A DNA stretch of 64,000 nt from assembly GCF_014280965.1 (NCBI RefSeq), contig NZ_JACODZ010000004.1, positions 248,001-312,000 on the forward strand, read 5' to 3'. Below are positions 1 to 9,216 of the stretch, in pieces; position 1 is the stretch's first letter, and every line of letters begins with the position of its first letter. Source of the DNA: Echinicola salinicaeni. Its GTDB lineage: Bacteria; Bacteroidota; Bacteroidia; Cytophagales; Cyclobacteriaceae. A model generated the notes under the pieces. That model saw nothing but the letters and a program-made list of their open reading frames with translations. It searched no databases and was not told the DNA's origin. A program made the translations under genes and the position numbers.

Positions 1-417
1 GAAGGGAGTATAGCAGAGGTACTCTCCTTAAGTGTAGCCATACCGGAGTTTAGTGATCCCTATGGGGATGACGTTTATGTAGATAGACTTAAGGGGAGGC
101 CCAATCTGATTTTGGTGGCAGAATATGGGGGGAAGTTGGTTGGTTTTAAGGTGGGCTATGCCATGGATGATGAACAATTTTATTCATGGATGGGAGGAGT
201 GCTTCCCGCATTTCGACGGAGTGGTGTTGCGGGGATTTTGGCAGACGTCCAAGCCAATTGGGCCAAGCAATCAGGCTATGAAAAGTTGGTTTTTAAAACA
301 AGAAATATGCATAAAGATATGATTCGCTTTGCCTTGAAGCGGGGTTTTATGATTGCTGATATAATAAAAAAAGCTACAGTGGAAGAGTATAGAATTATTT
401 TAGAGAAAAAAATCTAA
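1..417 (+). CDS. GNAT family N-acetyltransferase (5' truncated)
   Basis: The reading frame is open from the first base of the window, so the true start lies upstream and only the last 138 codons are seen. The fold pattern is that of a GNAT acetyltransferase. A strand reading VGFKVGY is followed by an acetyl-CoA-binding stretch, 'GVLPAFRRSGVAGILADVQ', which is the usual V-x-P-x-x-R-x-x-G-x-A loop and helix. It ends with a 'RFALKRGF' segment typical of the GNAT C-terminus. The family moves an acetyl group from acetyl-CoA to an amine; the substrate cannot be read from the sequence. Family confidence is high, function unknown. Confidence 0.8.
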   Translation, partial: EGSIAEVLSLSVAIPEFSDPYGDDVYVDRLKGRPNLILVAEYGGKLVGFKVGYAMDDEQFYSWMGGVLPAFRRSGVAGILADVQANWAKQSGYEKLVFKTRNMHKDMIRFALKRGFMIADIIKKATVEEYRIILEKKI

Positions 418-488
418 TTTTAATGAGCTTAAAATCAGATTATAAATGATATGAAAACCTTGGTATGCCCATAAATATTTGGTGAACG

Positions 489-520
489 TTTGGAGCAAAA
501 GGGATATCTTTCTACTTTTG
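489..520 (+). promoter_or_regulatory. Bacteroidota-type promoter of tRNA-Leu
   Basis: TTTG at 489-492 and TACTTTTG at 513-520 match the Bacteroidota primary sigma consensus TTTG / TAnnTTTG with a 20-base spacer. The predicted transcription start, about 7 bases further on, lies just ahead of the mature tRNA 5' end at 534. Confidence 0.72.
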
Positions 521-533
521 CAGACCTAATCCT

Positions 534-617
534 GCGCACGTGGTGAAACTGGTAGACACGCCATCTTGAGGGGGTGGTGCTCTTATGGGCGTGGAGGTTC
601 GAATCCTCTCGTGCGCA
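534..617 (+). tRNA. tRNA-Leu (anticodon GAG)
   Basis: An 84-base class II tRNA. The acceptor stem GCGCACG (534-540) pairs with CGTGCGC (610-616) and the discriminator base is A. The anticodon stem CCATC/GGTGG encloses the loop TTGAGGG, which gives anticodon GAG. A long variable arm follows, then a T arm with the GGTTCGAATCC motif. CCA is not encoded (the next bases are CAA). It reads leucine CUC/CUU codons. Confidence 0.95.
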
Positions 618-618
618 C

Positions 619-653
619 AAAAAGGCCTTTCGGTATTTCCGGAAGGCCTTTTT
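619..653 (+). terminator. Rho-independent terminator of tRNA-Leu
   Basis: A 15-bp hairpin (619-633 with 639-653, one G-T pair, loop TATTT) built from AAAAAGGCCTT and its complement, ending in a T run and starting two bases after the tRNA. Confidence 0.85.
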
Positions 654-1391
654 GTGTTTTTTTGCCTAAAGGATTGTGGGTAACAAGTATTGAGTATCAA
701 GTAGCAAAGGGGGAGAAAAGAATAAAGAGTAAAGAGCAGGCTACGTCATCGCGAGACCGACTGAGGGAGGGCGTGGCGATCTCGTGTTATGGAGAAGGTG
801 TTCTATTTACCACTGTTCGTATTATTTATGGGGAATGGTCCACAGATGGATACGGATAAACACGGATAGGATTTTTTGAGCCACAGGTTCAATTCCTCGT
901 TGTTCCGCATCAGAGCCGAGAGAACACTTGAAGAAGAATGCTTGGTTATAGTGAGAAAATTGATTTTTCCTCCTCCATCTGTGGTTCTCAACTTTTTAAT
1001 ACCTTATATTCTATACTTGAGAATACTTGCTCCTAACTTGGTAGTACAATGGAGGTCCCCGTATGAGTCAGTTCAAGATGGTCAGTAATGATGAAGAACA
1101 GTAAATGTTTTTATTCCTTGGGGCGAATTATTTTTTATGAACTTTGGTCGTGGGTATTACTGTAAAGCATAATCGGTTTAGTATGATTGAAAATGGAATT
1201 TTGACGGGAGTGCTGGAATCAGCGCTTGTTGAATTGTTTTGGTTTTCTTTCATTTTATTTCTTTTTATGAAAAGTAGGTTTCTTGCTGAAATATTTTTAA
1301 TATTCTCTTTTTACTTTACTAAAAAAATAATTAAATAGCTTTCCGTTTGCGGCACCTATCGCCCTTAAAAATCAAAAAATCTCTAGTTAGT
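654..1391. other. Gene-free region with intergenic-repeat-like sequence
   Basis: About 740 bases without a convincing gene; the short open frames have no family features. The stretch 744-790 (GTCATCGCGAG ... GGCGATCTCG) resembles the widespread 'CGTCATxGCGAG...GCGATCTCG' intergenic repeats of Bacteroidota, and 840-870 (CCACAGATGGATACGGATAA...) resembles another common family. Two nested inverted repeats are present and are listed separately. The last 300 bases before the GH3 gene are AT-rich and hold that gene's promoter region, but I could not pick a clear -33/-7 pair. Confidence 0.6.
684..1029. repeat. Nested inverted repeats, MITE/REP-like composite
   Basis: Outer arms: 684-703 (CAAGTATT then TCAAGTA) matches in inverted orientation 1014-1029 (TACTTGA then AATACTTG), the right arm being four bases shorter in the middle. 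Inner arms: CCACAGATGGA at 840-850 and its exact complement TCCATCTGTGG at 974-984. The arms are in palindromic order around a non-coding core. No target-site duplication is evident. This could be a small non-autonomous element or a pile-up of intergenic repeats. Confidence 0.5.
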
Positions 1392-3788
1392 ATGTTCAAA
1401 AATATTTCCCCCCTAGGTCTGTTAAAAAATGCAATAGTGGGAGGCTTCCTTATGGCCTTCAGTATTAGTGCGTTTGGACAAAATAATCAGGCAGCTTATA
1501 AGCAACAGGATTTGCCAGTGGCAGCCCGGGTGACTGATCTTCTGAATAGGATGACTTTGGAAGAAAAAGTTGGTCAGCTTTCCACACTGTTGGGTTGGGA
1601 AATGTATGAGAAAACCGGTGATGGGGCTGAAGCTAGTGAAGCTTTTAAGGAAGCTGTACAGGAAAGAAATATAGGGATGCTATGGGCAACATTGAGGGCC
1701 GATCCTTGGACTCAAAAGACATTGGAAACCGGATTGCAGCCCAAGCAAGCGGCCATAGCTACCAATGCCATGCAGCGATATGTGGTGGAAAACACCCGTT
1801 TGGGTATTCCCATGCTTTTGGCAGAGGAATGTCCACATGGACATATGGCCATTGGAACGACCGTCTTTCCTACCTCTATCGGTCAGGCAAGTACTTGGAA
1901 TCCTGAGTTGATCCAGGAGATGGCTTCTGTCATTGCACTGGAAGCAAGGTTACAAGGTGGACATATCGGTTACGGTCCAGTGCTGGATTTGGCTAGGGAA
2001 CCTAGATGGTCAAGGGTAGAGGAAACCTATGGTGAAGATCCTTATTTAAACGGACAGATGGGGATAGCCATGGTAAAAGGGTTTCAAGGTGAGTCCATCG
2101 CTTCAGGTGTTAATGTGATTTCTACCTTAAAGCATTTTACGGCTTATGGTGTCCCAGAAGGAGGGCATAATGGAACCAGTGTGAGTGTGGGAGAACGTGA
2201 ACTTCACCAGAGCTATTTGCCTCCATTTAAAGACGCTGTTCAGGCAGGTGCACTATCGGTAATGACCGCCTATAATTCCATTGATGGAATTCCGTGTACT
2301 TCCAATGGATATTTACTCAATAATGTTTTGAGGGATGATTGGGGATTTGATGGATTTGTGGTTTCTGACCTTGGAAGTATCAGTGGATTGAAGGGAAGTC
2401 ACCATGTGGCAGCGACTTTGGAAGATGCGGCCCAACTGGCCATCAATGCTGGTGTGGATTCCGATTTGGGAGGCTATGGATTTGATGAAAACCTTTATGC
2501 AGCTATACAAAGTGGAAAAGTGGATTTGGATATTTTGGACCAGGCAGTAGCTAGGGTTTTAAGATTGAAATTTGAAATGGGATTGTTTGAGAACCCTTAT
2601 GTTGATCCTGAATTGGCAGCACAAAAAGTGAGGTCCCTAGCGCATATTGCTTTGGCAAGAAGAGTGGCAAAGGAATCCTTAGTATTGTTGAAAAATGAAA
2701 ATGCTACTTTACCACTAAGTAAGAAGTTGGATAAAATAGCTGTCATCGGCCCCAATGCCGATAATATATACAATCAACTGGGGGATTATACGGCTCCTCA
2801 AGCCAATAGTAATGTGGTGACTGTTCTAGAAGGAATACAAAATAAAGTAGGGGAGCATGTTCAGGTCGACTATATCAAAGGTTGTGCAATACGCGATACC
2901 ACGCAAAGCCAAATTGAGGAAGCTGCAGCTTTAGCGGCCAAGGCAGATGTTGCGGTGGTGGTATTGGGAGGTAGTAGTGCCAGGGATTTTGATACCGAGT
3001 ATGAAGAAACTGCTGCAGCTAAAGTCAGTGAGACCGCAGAAGGGGAGTTGGTCAGTGATATGGAAAGTGGTGAAGGTTTTGATCGGATGACCTTGGAGAT
3101 GTTGGGGGATCAGATTAAGCTGTTGAAAGCAATTCATGCAACGGGTACACCCGTGGTCTTGGTGACGATCAAAGGTCGTCCATTGAATTTGAATTGGGCG
3201 GATGAAAATATTCCAGCGATTTTGAATGCTTGGTACCCGGGCCAAGAAGGAGGGAATGCTATTGCTGATGTATTATTTGGCGATTATAATCCTGCTGGTA
3301 GACTTTCGATCTCTGTTCCGCGTTCGGTTGGGCAACTACCTGTTTATTATAATTATAAAAATCCTAAAAGGCATGATTATGTAGAGGGTAGTGCAGCGCC
3401 TCTTTATGCTTTTGGACATGGCTTAAGTTATTCCGAGTTTGAGTATTCTGACCTCAATATAGTAACAGAGGGAAGTGCGCAAGATGCCAAGGTAATCGTG
3501 AGTTTCAGCGTATCAAATACAAGTGAAGTTGATGGAGAAGAAGTAGTGCAATTATATATAAAAGATTTGGTCAGCAGCACTGTCAGACCATTGATGGAGT
3601 TGAAACGCTTTGATAAGGTTAATATTCCGGCAGGTAAGCAGGAAGCAATCCAGTTTGAGTTGACCTCAGAAGATTTACAGGTTTTAGATAGTCAAATGAA
3701 TCAGCTTGTAGAGCCCGGTGCGTTTAAAATCTTGGTTGGAAGGTCTTCCAGTGATATCCGTTTAGAAGGGGATTTCCAATTGAACTGA
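1392..3788 (+). CDS. bglX: Glycoside hydrolase family 3, BglX-type beta-glucosidase
   Basis: An exported GH3 enzyme expected to release terminal beta-linked sugars (beta-glucosidase or related exo-activity). I chose the ATG at 1392 rather than the in-frame TTG at 1347, because it gives a clean signal peptide (LKNAIVGGFLMAFSISAFG-Q) and a 798-residue protein of BglX size. Order: 'RMTLEEKVGQL' opening, TIM barrel with the KHF substrate-binding motif and nucleophile Asp326 in VVSDLGSI, then a six-stranded sandwich domain with the likely acid/base Glu561 in SGEGFDR. A fibronectin-III-like C-terminus begins after GHGLSYSEFEYS. The next two genes, on the same strand, are GH20 and GH92, so a joint role in glycan breakdown is likely. 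Exact substrate uncertain. Confidence 0.9.
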   Translation: MFKNISPLGLLKNAIVGGFLMAFSISAFGQNNQAAYKQQDLPVAARVTDLLNRMTLEEKVGQLSTLLGWEMYEKTGDGAEASEAFKEAVQERNIGMLWATLRADPWTQKTLETGLQPKQAAIATNAMQRYVVENTRLGIPMLLAEECPHGHMAIGTTVFPTSIGQASTWNPELIQEMASVIALEARLQGGHIGYGPVLDLAREPRWSRVEETYGEDPYLNGQMGIAMVKGFQGESIASGVNVISTLKHFTAYGVPEGGHNGTSVSVGERELHQSYLPPFKDAVQAGALSVMTAYNSIDGIPCTSNGYLLNNVLRDDWGFDGFVVSDLGSISGLKGSHHVAATLEDAAQLAINAGVDSDLGGYGFDENLYAAIQSGKVDLDILDQAVARVLRLKFEMGLFENPYVDPELAAQKVRSLAHIALARRVAKESLVLLKNENATLPLSKKLDKIAVIGPNADNIYNQLGDYTAPQANSNVVTVLEGIQNKVGEHVQVDYIKGCAIRDTTQSQIEEAAALAAKADVAVVVLGGSSARDFDTEYEETAAAKVSETAEGELVSDMESGEGFDRMTLEMLGDQIKLLKAIHATGTPVVLVTIKGRPLNLNWADENIPAILNAWYPGQEGGNAIADVLFGDYNPAGRLSISVPRSVGQLPVYYNYKNPKRHDYVEGSAAPLYAFGHGLSYSEFEYSDLNIVTEGSAQDAKVIVSFSVSNTSEVDGEEVVQLYIKDLVSSTVRPLMELKRFDKVNIPAGKQEAIQFELTSEDLQVLDSQMNQLVEPGAFKILVGRSSSDIRLEGDFQLN

Positions 3789-3998
3789 ATAAATATTTCT
3801 GGATAATCCAAATGGTATTGGGATCAGTTTATAGGTTCCTTTAAATATGAAAATAATTTGAAAACCCACAAGTAAGAATTGACAGTATTGGAAATTTCAT
3901 ATCCGTATTTTTATTAAAGCCAAAATAGTAATTAGTTCGAAAAGGGTTAAGGACGTATATTGTTCATAAACCCTTTTTATTTAGTATTTAATAGTATT

Positions 3999-6296
3999 AT
4001 GAATAAGAAAATCACCTTTTGTTTAAGTGCAATGCTGCTGTGTGTGGCGGTAATGGCTCAGAAGACGGAAAATCTTTCTAAAAGATATCCCTTAATTCCC
4101 TACCCTTCTGAGTTGATAGCTAAAGATGGCGCTTTCAAACTATCTGCAGAAACAAAAATTCAATTGGAAAATGGGGAGTTGGATTTAAGTAATGAAGTAG
4201 CTTTCCTAAAGGAAATGCTAGAAGAATATGATTTGGATTCTGCCAAAGGTTCTACCAGTGGAAAGATACAATTATCATTTTCAAATGAAGTGGATGCAGA
4301 AGAAGGGTACTTTCTAGCTATTTCAAACAAAGAAGTGGTGATCAAAGCCAGTACCAATACTGGTTTTTTTAGAGGTGTTCAAGCTTTTGGGCAATTATTG
4401 CCAGTAAACCTTTCAGGTGAGCAACTATCTGAGATTGAAGTTCCGGCAGTAGAAATAAATGATGCCCCCAAATATGATTGGCGAGGGATGCACATTGATG
4501 TAGCAAGACATTTTTTTACTAAAGAGTATATTAAGAAATTTATTGATCGGCAGGCAAGGTACCAGTTTAACAAACTCCATTTGCATTTGACCGATGATCA
4601 AGGGTGGAGAATTGAAATCAAGCAATTTCCTAAGTTGACAGAAGTAGGAGCCTGGAGAACTTTTAATAAGCATGATAGTATATGCATGGAGCGGTCAGTA
4701 ACCAATCCTGATTATATCATTGACCCTTGGAATATCAAGGAAGTCGATGGCAAGGAAGTTTATGGAGGTTTTTATACTCAGGAAGATATTAAAGAAATTA
4801 TAGCCTATGCGGCAAAGAATCATATTGAAGTAGTGCCTGAGATAGATATGCCAGGGCATATGAGTGCTGCAGTAAGGGCTTATCCTTATTTGACAGGTGA
4901 TCAAAAGACGGAATGGGGAGAGTTGTTTTCAAGCCCTTTGAACCCTTGTCAGGAAAGTACCTATGAGTTTGCAGAAAAAGTATTGGATGAGATCATGGCT
5001 TTATTTCCCAGCAAATACGTGCATATAGGGGCAGATGAAGTGGATAGGGAGTTTTGGGAGACTTCGATGTGCGAGGATTGGATGGAGGAGAATGGCATTG
5101 AAGATGTGGACAAACTACAAAGCTTCTTTGTGAATCATATGGAAGCCTATGTTAAATCAAAGGGAAAACAATTAATTGTGTGGGACGATGCCTTGGCAGG
5201 CGGGATCAGCCCGACGGCCCATGTGATGTATTGGAGGAGCTGGGTTAAAGACGCTCCTTTCAAAGCCGTAGAAAATGGTAATGAGATCATCATGTCGCCG
5301 GTTGGTGGAGGACTATATTTTGATTATGCACCAGATAAGAGCTCTTTGAGAAAAGTATATACAGTGAGTATTGTGCCAGAAGGATTTACTGCTGAGCAGG
5401 CCAATAAGGTCATCGGTGGACAAGCCAATATTTGGACAGAATATATTCCTTCAGAAGCAAGAGCAGACTATATGTATATGCCGAGGATGACTGCTTTGGC
5501 AGAAAGGTTATGGTCAGACCCAGAAGATTTTGAAGGATACCAAGAAAGGTTGAATAATCATTTTGCTTGGATGCAGAAGAAAGACATCAACTATCGTTTG
5601 CCAGACTTGAATGGCATTGCAGATAAGAATATGTTTGTAAAAAAAGGGAAATTGGATGTGAGCGCTCCAGTTGATTTTTTGACCATAAGGTATACAACAG
5701 ATGGTAGCGCTCCAGCAATGGATGATGAAGTTTTGGAAAAGCCTTTAAAAGTGAAGACTGATACGGATTTTAAAATAGCAGCTTTTGGACCTTCAGGTAA
5801 TAGGGGGGATGTGTATGAGGTGCCTTATAGAAAAACCACTTATTTAAAGGTAATAAATACCAAAGCGGTTTCAGGACAAAAAGGACTCATTATGCATTTC
5901 CATAAGGGGACATTCAAACAAACAGCGCTAATGGCTGACCATCAGGCCGATGAAACAAGGTTGATGGAGCAATTAAGTATACCTGAAGATTTAGCCAAAG
6001 GTGCCTTTGGAGCTGAGTTTATAGGTTATATCAATGTCCCAGAAAAAAGAATATATGACTTTATTTTGACTAGTGATGATGGGAGCAAACTTTATATTGG
6101 AGGGCGAGAGGTAATAGATAATGATGGATTTCACCCTGCGAAAGAAGTAAGTGGTCAGGTAGCATTAAACGCGGGACTTCACCCGATTAAGTTGGACTTT
6201 ATCGAAGGTGGAGGGGGGCATACCCTTATTCTGGAATATATTGATCAAGAAGGTGAAAGAAAACCCGTTCCAACCGAATGGTATATTTCTAAATAA
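3999..6296 (+). CDS. Glycoside hydrolase family 20 beta-N-acetylhexosaminidase with PA14 domain
   Basis: Removes terminal beta-GlcNAc or GalNAc from glycans. Start set at ATG 3999 (an upstream TTG at 3960 is in frame), since it begins the signal peptide MNKKITFCLSAMLLCVAVMA-Q; 765 residues. Order: GH20 N-terminal alpha/beta domain (about 35-150), catalytic barrel (about 155-500) with HLHLTDDQGWR and the catalytic pair Asp346-Glu347 in HIGADEVDREFW. A chitobiase-type C-terminal strand domain follows (about 545-620), then a PA14 domain to the end ('FILTSDDGSKLYIGG'), which may bind carbohydrate. It lies 25 bases before the GH92 gene and is probably co-transcribed with it. Confidence 0.93.
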   Translation: MNKKITFCLSAMLLCVAVMAQKTENLSKRYPLIPYPSELIAKDGAFKLSAETKIQLENGELDLSNEVAFLKEMLEEYDLDSAKGSTSGKIQLSFSNEVDAEEGYFLAISNKEVVIKASTNTGFFRGVQAFGQLLPVNLSGEQLSEIEVPAVEINDAPKYDWRGMHIDVARHFFTKEYIKKFIDRQARYQFNKLHLHLTDDQGWRIEIKQFPKLTEVGAWRTFNKHDSICMERSVTNPDYIIDPWNIKEVDGKEVYGGFYTQEDIKEIIAYAAKNHIEVVPEIDMPGHMSAAVRAYPYLTGDQKTEWGELFSSPLNPCQESTYEFAEKVLDEIMALFPSKYVHIGADEVDREFWETSMCEDWMEENGIEDVDKLQSFFVNHMEAYVKSKGKQLIVWDDALAGGISPTAHVMYWRSWVKDAPFKAVENGNEIIMSPVGGGLYFDYAPDKSSLRKVYTVSIVPEGFTAEQANKVIGGQANIWTEYIPSEARADYMYMPRMTALAERLWSDPEDFEGYQERLNNHFAWMQKKDINYRLPDLNGIADKNMFVKKGKLDVSAPVDFLTIRYTTDGSAPAMDDEVLEKPLKVKTDTDFKIAAFGPSGNRGDVYEVPYRKTTYLKVINTKAVSGQKGLIMHFHKGTFKQTALMADHQADETRLMEQLSIPEDLAKGAFGAEFIGYINVPEKRIYDFILTSDDGSKLYIGGREVIDNDGFHPAKEVSGQVALNAGLHPIKLDFIEGGGGHTLILEYIDQEGERKPVPTEWYISK

Positions 6297-6321
6297 GCCT
6301 TTAAAATAGAAAGGAGACGAT

Positions 6322-8556
6322 ATGAATTTTAAACAAGTAGCATTTCTGTTATTATCAGGTATGGTAATGTTTTCATGTAACCAAAATGCTCAACATGAAA
6401 ACAATATTGAAGATAGTGAGCTTGATCTTACTCAGTATGTCAATCAATATATTGGGGCTGGAGGGCATGGTCATGTGTTTGTAGGAGCGAACGTCCCATT
6501 TGGTGGTGTGCAATTAGGTCCTGTGAATTTGACAGAAGGTTGGGATTGGTGTTCGGGTTATCATATTTCGGATTCGACGCTTATTGGCTTTGCCCATACC
6601 CACCTGAGTGGTACTGGAATTGGTGATCTAGGGGATGTATTGGTCATGCCGATAGTGGGAGATACCAAGGTTTATAAAGGTGATCCAGAACAGCCAGAAA
6701 CAGGATATTTCTCCTATTTCTCTCATGATAATGAGCAAATGAAACCTGGTTATTATGCGGTAGAGGTAGATAGATATGATGTCTTTGCAGAAATGACTGC
6801 TACAGAAAGAGTAGGTTTTCACCGATATACATTTCCGGGTAGTCAGCAATCCAAGATCCTCATTAATTTGAAACAAGGAATTGGCTGGGACAGCCCAACG
6901 GATACCCATATTAGGATGGTAAATGATACCACTATTTCAGGTTATCGTCATTCAAAGGGCTGGGCAGAGGACCAGAAATTGTTTTTTACGGCGGTTTTGT
7001 CAAAGCCAATACAGTCTTTTGACTTGTTTGATATGAATGAGCCTGTGGATGGTGATGAATATACTTCAAGAGCAGTAAAGGCCATATTGGGCTTTGAAAC
7101 AGAGCAGGATGAGGAAGTGGAAATGAAAGTGGCGATTTCTCCTGTCAGTGAAGAAAATGCCTTGTTGAACCTTCAAGAAGAACTGCCTCATTGGGATTTT
7201 GATAAGGTGGTTGCTGATGCAGATAAAGCTTGGAATCATGAGCTCAACAAGATGCAGGTTGAAATGAAGGAGAAAGATGAACTGGTAAAGTTTTATACTG
7301 CTTTATATCATACCATGATAGCTCCATCAGTATTCAATGATGTGAATGGTGATTACAGAGGAACTGATGGTGAGGTGAGAAATGATCAGACTTTTACCAA
7401 TTTGACAACGTTCTCTTTATGGGATATTTACAGAGGATGTAGTCCACTTTATACCATTACCCAACAGGATAGAATGGTGGATATGGTGGAGTCCATGTTG
7501 AAGATCTATGAGCAGCAAGGCAAATTACCTGTTTGGCATTTAATGGGCAATGAGACCAATACCATGCCCGGTTATAGTGCTGTTCCTATCATAGTTGATG
7601 CTTATTTGAAAGGGATTCCAATGGATGCTGAATTGGCATTTGAGGCAGTGAAAACCACCGCAATGAGGGATGAATTTGGACTGGACAAGGTGAAAAAGCT
7701 TGGATATATACCAGCAAATGATGAAGTAGAGAATGTTTCCAAGGGGTTGGAATATGCGCTCTCTGATTGGAGCATTGCTCAAATGGCCAAGGCTATGGGC
7801 AAGGAGGAGGATTATGAATACTTCTCGAAAAGGGGACAGTACTATAAAAATTACTTCGACCCTGAGGTTGGTTTTATGAGGGGCAAAGTTTCCGATACAG
7901 AATGGAGGGAACCATTTAGTCCATTTACATCCATACATATGAAAGGTGATTTTACAGAAGGTAATTCTTGGCAATATACTTTCTTGGTGCCTCAGGATGT
8001 AGAAGGTTTGGTTGAATTACTGGGAGGAAAAGAGGCTTTTATATCCAAGTTGGATTCCTTATTTATTGTAGAAGGAGATATGGGAGAGGAAGCCTCCAAT
8101 GATATCACTGGTTTGATTGGTCAATATGCACAGGGGAATGAACCAAGTCACCATGTTACTTATATGTATGGTTACGTGGATCAGCAATATAAGACAGCAG
8201 AAAAAGTAAGGTATATTTTGAAGGAACTTTATGCTAATGATCCTGATGGCTTAAGCGGAAATGAAGATGTAGGGCAAATGTCAGCATGGCTGGTGCTTTC
8301 TTCTCTTGGTTTTTATCCGGTTAATCCTGCAGGGGGGACTTATGTTTGGGGTAGCCCTACTGTTGACGAAGCTACGATTCACATGGACAATGGAAATACC
8401 CTGAATTTGACAGTCGAGAATAACTCTTCAGAAAATATTTATATTCAAAAAATCACTTTTAATGGTGAACCGTATAGTACCAAGTTTTTGATGCATGAGG
8501 ATTTGGTAAAGGGCGGTGATTTGCTGATTGAGATGGGGGCAAGTCCTAAAAAGTAA
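6322..8556 (+). CDS. Glycoside hydrolase family 92 alpha-mannosidase lipoprotein
   Basis: GH92 enzymes are calcium-dependent exo-alpha-mannosidases, often acting on alpha-1,2-linked mannose of high-mannose N-glycans. The 744-residue product starts with a lipoprotein signal (MFSC, Cys19), so it should be tethered to the envelope. Family motifs in order: 'QYIGAGGHGHVFVGANVPFG' near the N-terminus, HTHLSGTG, QGNEPSHH with Glu607 at the position of the catalytic acid motif, and GNEDVGQMSAW followed by LGFYPV. The ATG at 6322 has an AAAGGAGA sequence a few bases upstream, a stronger Shine-Dalgarno than most genes here. Last gene of the glycosidase cluster. Confidence 0.93.
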   Translation: MNFKQVAFLLLSGMVMFSCNQNAQHENNIEDSELDLTQYVNQYIGAGGHGHVFVGANVPFGGVQLGPVNLTEGWDWCSGYHISDSTLIGFAHTHLSGTGIGDLGDVLVMPIVGDTKVYKGDPEQPETGYFSYFSHDNEQMKPGYYAVEVDRYDVFAEMTATERVGFHRYTFPGSQQSKILINLKQGIGWDSPTDTHIRMVNDTTISGYRHSKGWAEDQKLFFTAVLSKPIQSFDLFDMNEPVDGDEYTSRAVKAILGFETEQDEEVEMKVAISPVSEENALLNLQEELPHWDFDKVVADADKAWNHELNKMQVEMKEKDELVKFYTALYHTMIAPSVFNDVNGDYRGTDGEVRNDQTFTNLTTFSLWDIYRGCSPLYTITQQDRMVDMVESMLKIYEQQGKLPVWHLMGNETNTMPGYSAVPIIVDAYLKGIPMDAELAFEAVKTTAMRDEFGLDKVKKLGYIPANDEVENVSKGLEYALSDWSIAQMAKAMGKEEDYEYFSKRGQYYKNYFDPEVGFMRGKVSDTEWREPFSPFTSIHMKGDFTEGNSWQYTFLVPQDVEGLVELLGGKEAFISKLDSLFIVEGDMGEEASNDITGLIGQYAQGNEPSHHVTYMYGYVDQQYKTAEKVRYILKELYANDPDGLSGNEDVGQMSAWLVLSSLGFYPVNPAGGTYVWGSPTVDEATIHMDNGNTLNLTVENNSSENIYIQKITFNGEPYSTKFLMHEDLVKGGDLLIEMGASPKK

Positions 8557-8573
8557 AGATTGGATTAATAAAC

Positions 8574-8611
8574 AAAAAGCCCCAAGGTGAATGAACGCCT
8601 TGGGGCTTTTT
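8574..8611. terminator. Bidirectional terminator between GH92 and rnhB
   Basis: A perfect 14-bp stem (AAAAAGCCCCAAGG at 8574-8587 with its complement at 8598-8611) flanked by A and T runs on both sides, in the gap between the convergent GH92 and rnhB genes. Confidence 0.85.
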
Positions 8612-8613
8612 GT

Positions 8614-9216
8614 TTAAAAACCGATTTCTAATTGGTCTGGTAGTAGCTTAAAGGATTTACGGTGGATTGGAGTAGGGCCTAATTCCAGTATGCCTTGTCG
8701 GTGCTGCCGGGTAGGGTAGCCAGCATTTTTCTCCCAGCCATACCCAGGGTATTCCTTGGCATATTCAGCCATTAAATTATCTCTATGAACCTTTGCCAAA
8801 ATGGATGCAGCAGCTATGCTGGCATATTTACCATCTCCTTTTATAATGCAGTCATAAGGGATATTAAGGTTGTTTTTGAACTTGTTCCCATCTATCAAAA
8901 GGTGTTCTGGATCAGTTTTTAAAGCTTCTATGGCCCTGTTCATGGCAAGAAAAGAAGCGTTTAGGATATTGATTTGATCGATCTCTTCTACCGAGGCCTC
9001 AGCTACTGCCCAAGCTATGGATTTATCTTTAATTTCGCTTATCAGTCTTTCCCTGTTTCCCTTGCTTAATTTCTTGGAATCGTTAATGATTTCATTGGCA
9101 AAATCGTTGGGAAGAATGACTGCAGCGGCTACCACAGGGCCACAAAGGCAACCTCTGCCTACTTCATCACATCCAGCTTCCAATCTGTTAGCTTCTAAAT
9201 AAGGTGACAACTTCAT
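8614..9216 (-). CDS. rnhB: Ribonuclease HII
   Basis: Cleaves the RNA strand of RNA-DNA hybrids and starts excision of ribonucleotides misincorporated into DNA; cytoplasmic, Mn/Mg-dependent. The 200-residue length is normal. The metal-binding motif DEVGRG (Asp17-Glu18) is followed by GPVVAAAVIL, and LLIDGNKF and SIAAASILAKVHRD are family signatures. Its first 29 bases overlap the end of the upstream GH63 gene in another frame, so the two are probably transcribed together although functionally unrelated. Confidence 0.97.
   Translation of the reverse strand: MKLSPYLEANRLEAGCDEVGRGCLCGPVVAAAVILPNDFANEIINDSKKLSKGNRERLISEIKDKSIAWAVAEASVEEIDQINILNASFLAMNRAIEALKTDPEHLLIDGNKFKNNLNIPYDCIIKGDGKYASIAAASILAKVHRDNLMAEYAKEYPGYGWEKNAGYPTRQHRQGILELGPTPIHRKSFKLLPDQLEIGF

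Noticed and set aside
566-859. 97-codon open frame running out of the tRNA-Leu
   Set aside because: It is read through the tRNA, its terminator and an intergenic repeat.
1144-1338. 64-codon open frame in the gap before the GH3 gene
   Set aside because: It lies in AT-rich sequence, has a long hydrophobic run with a Lys-rich end, no usable start context and no family features; more likely chance.
1392-8556. Calling the glycosidase cluster a polysaccharide utilisation locus
   Set aside because: No SusC, SusD or hybrid/anti-sigma regulator is present, so the definition is not met.
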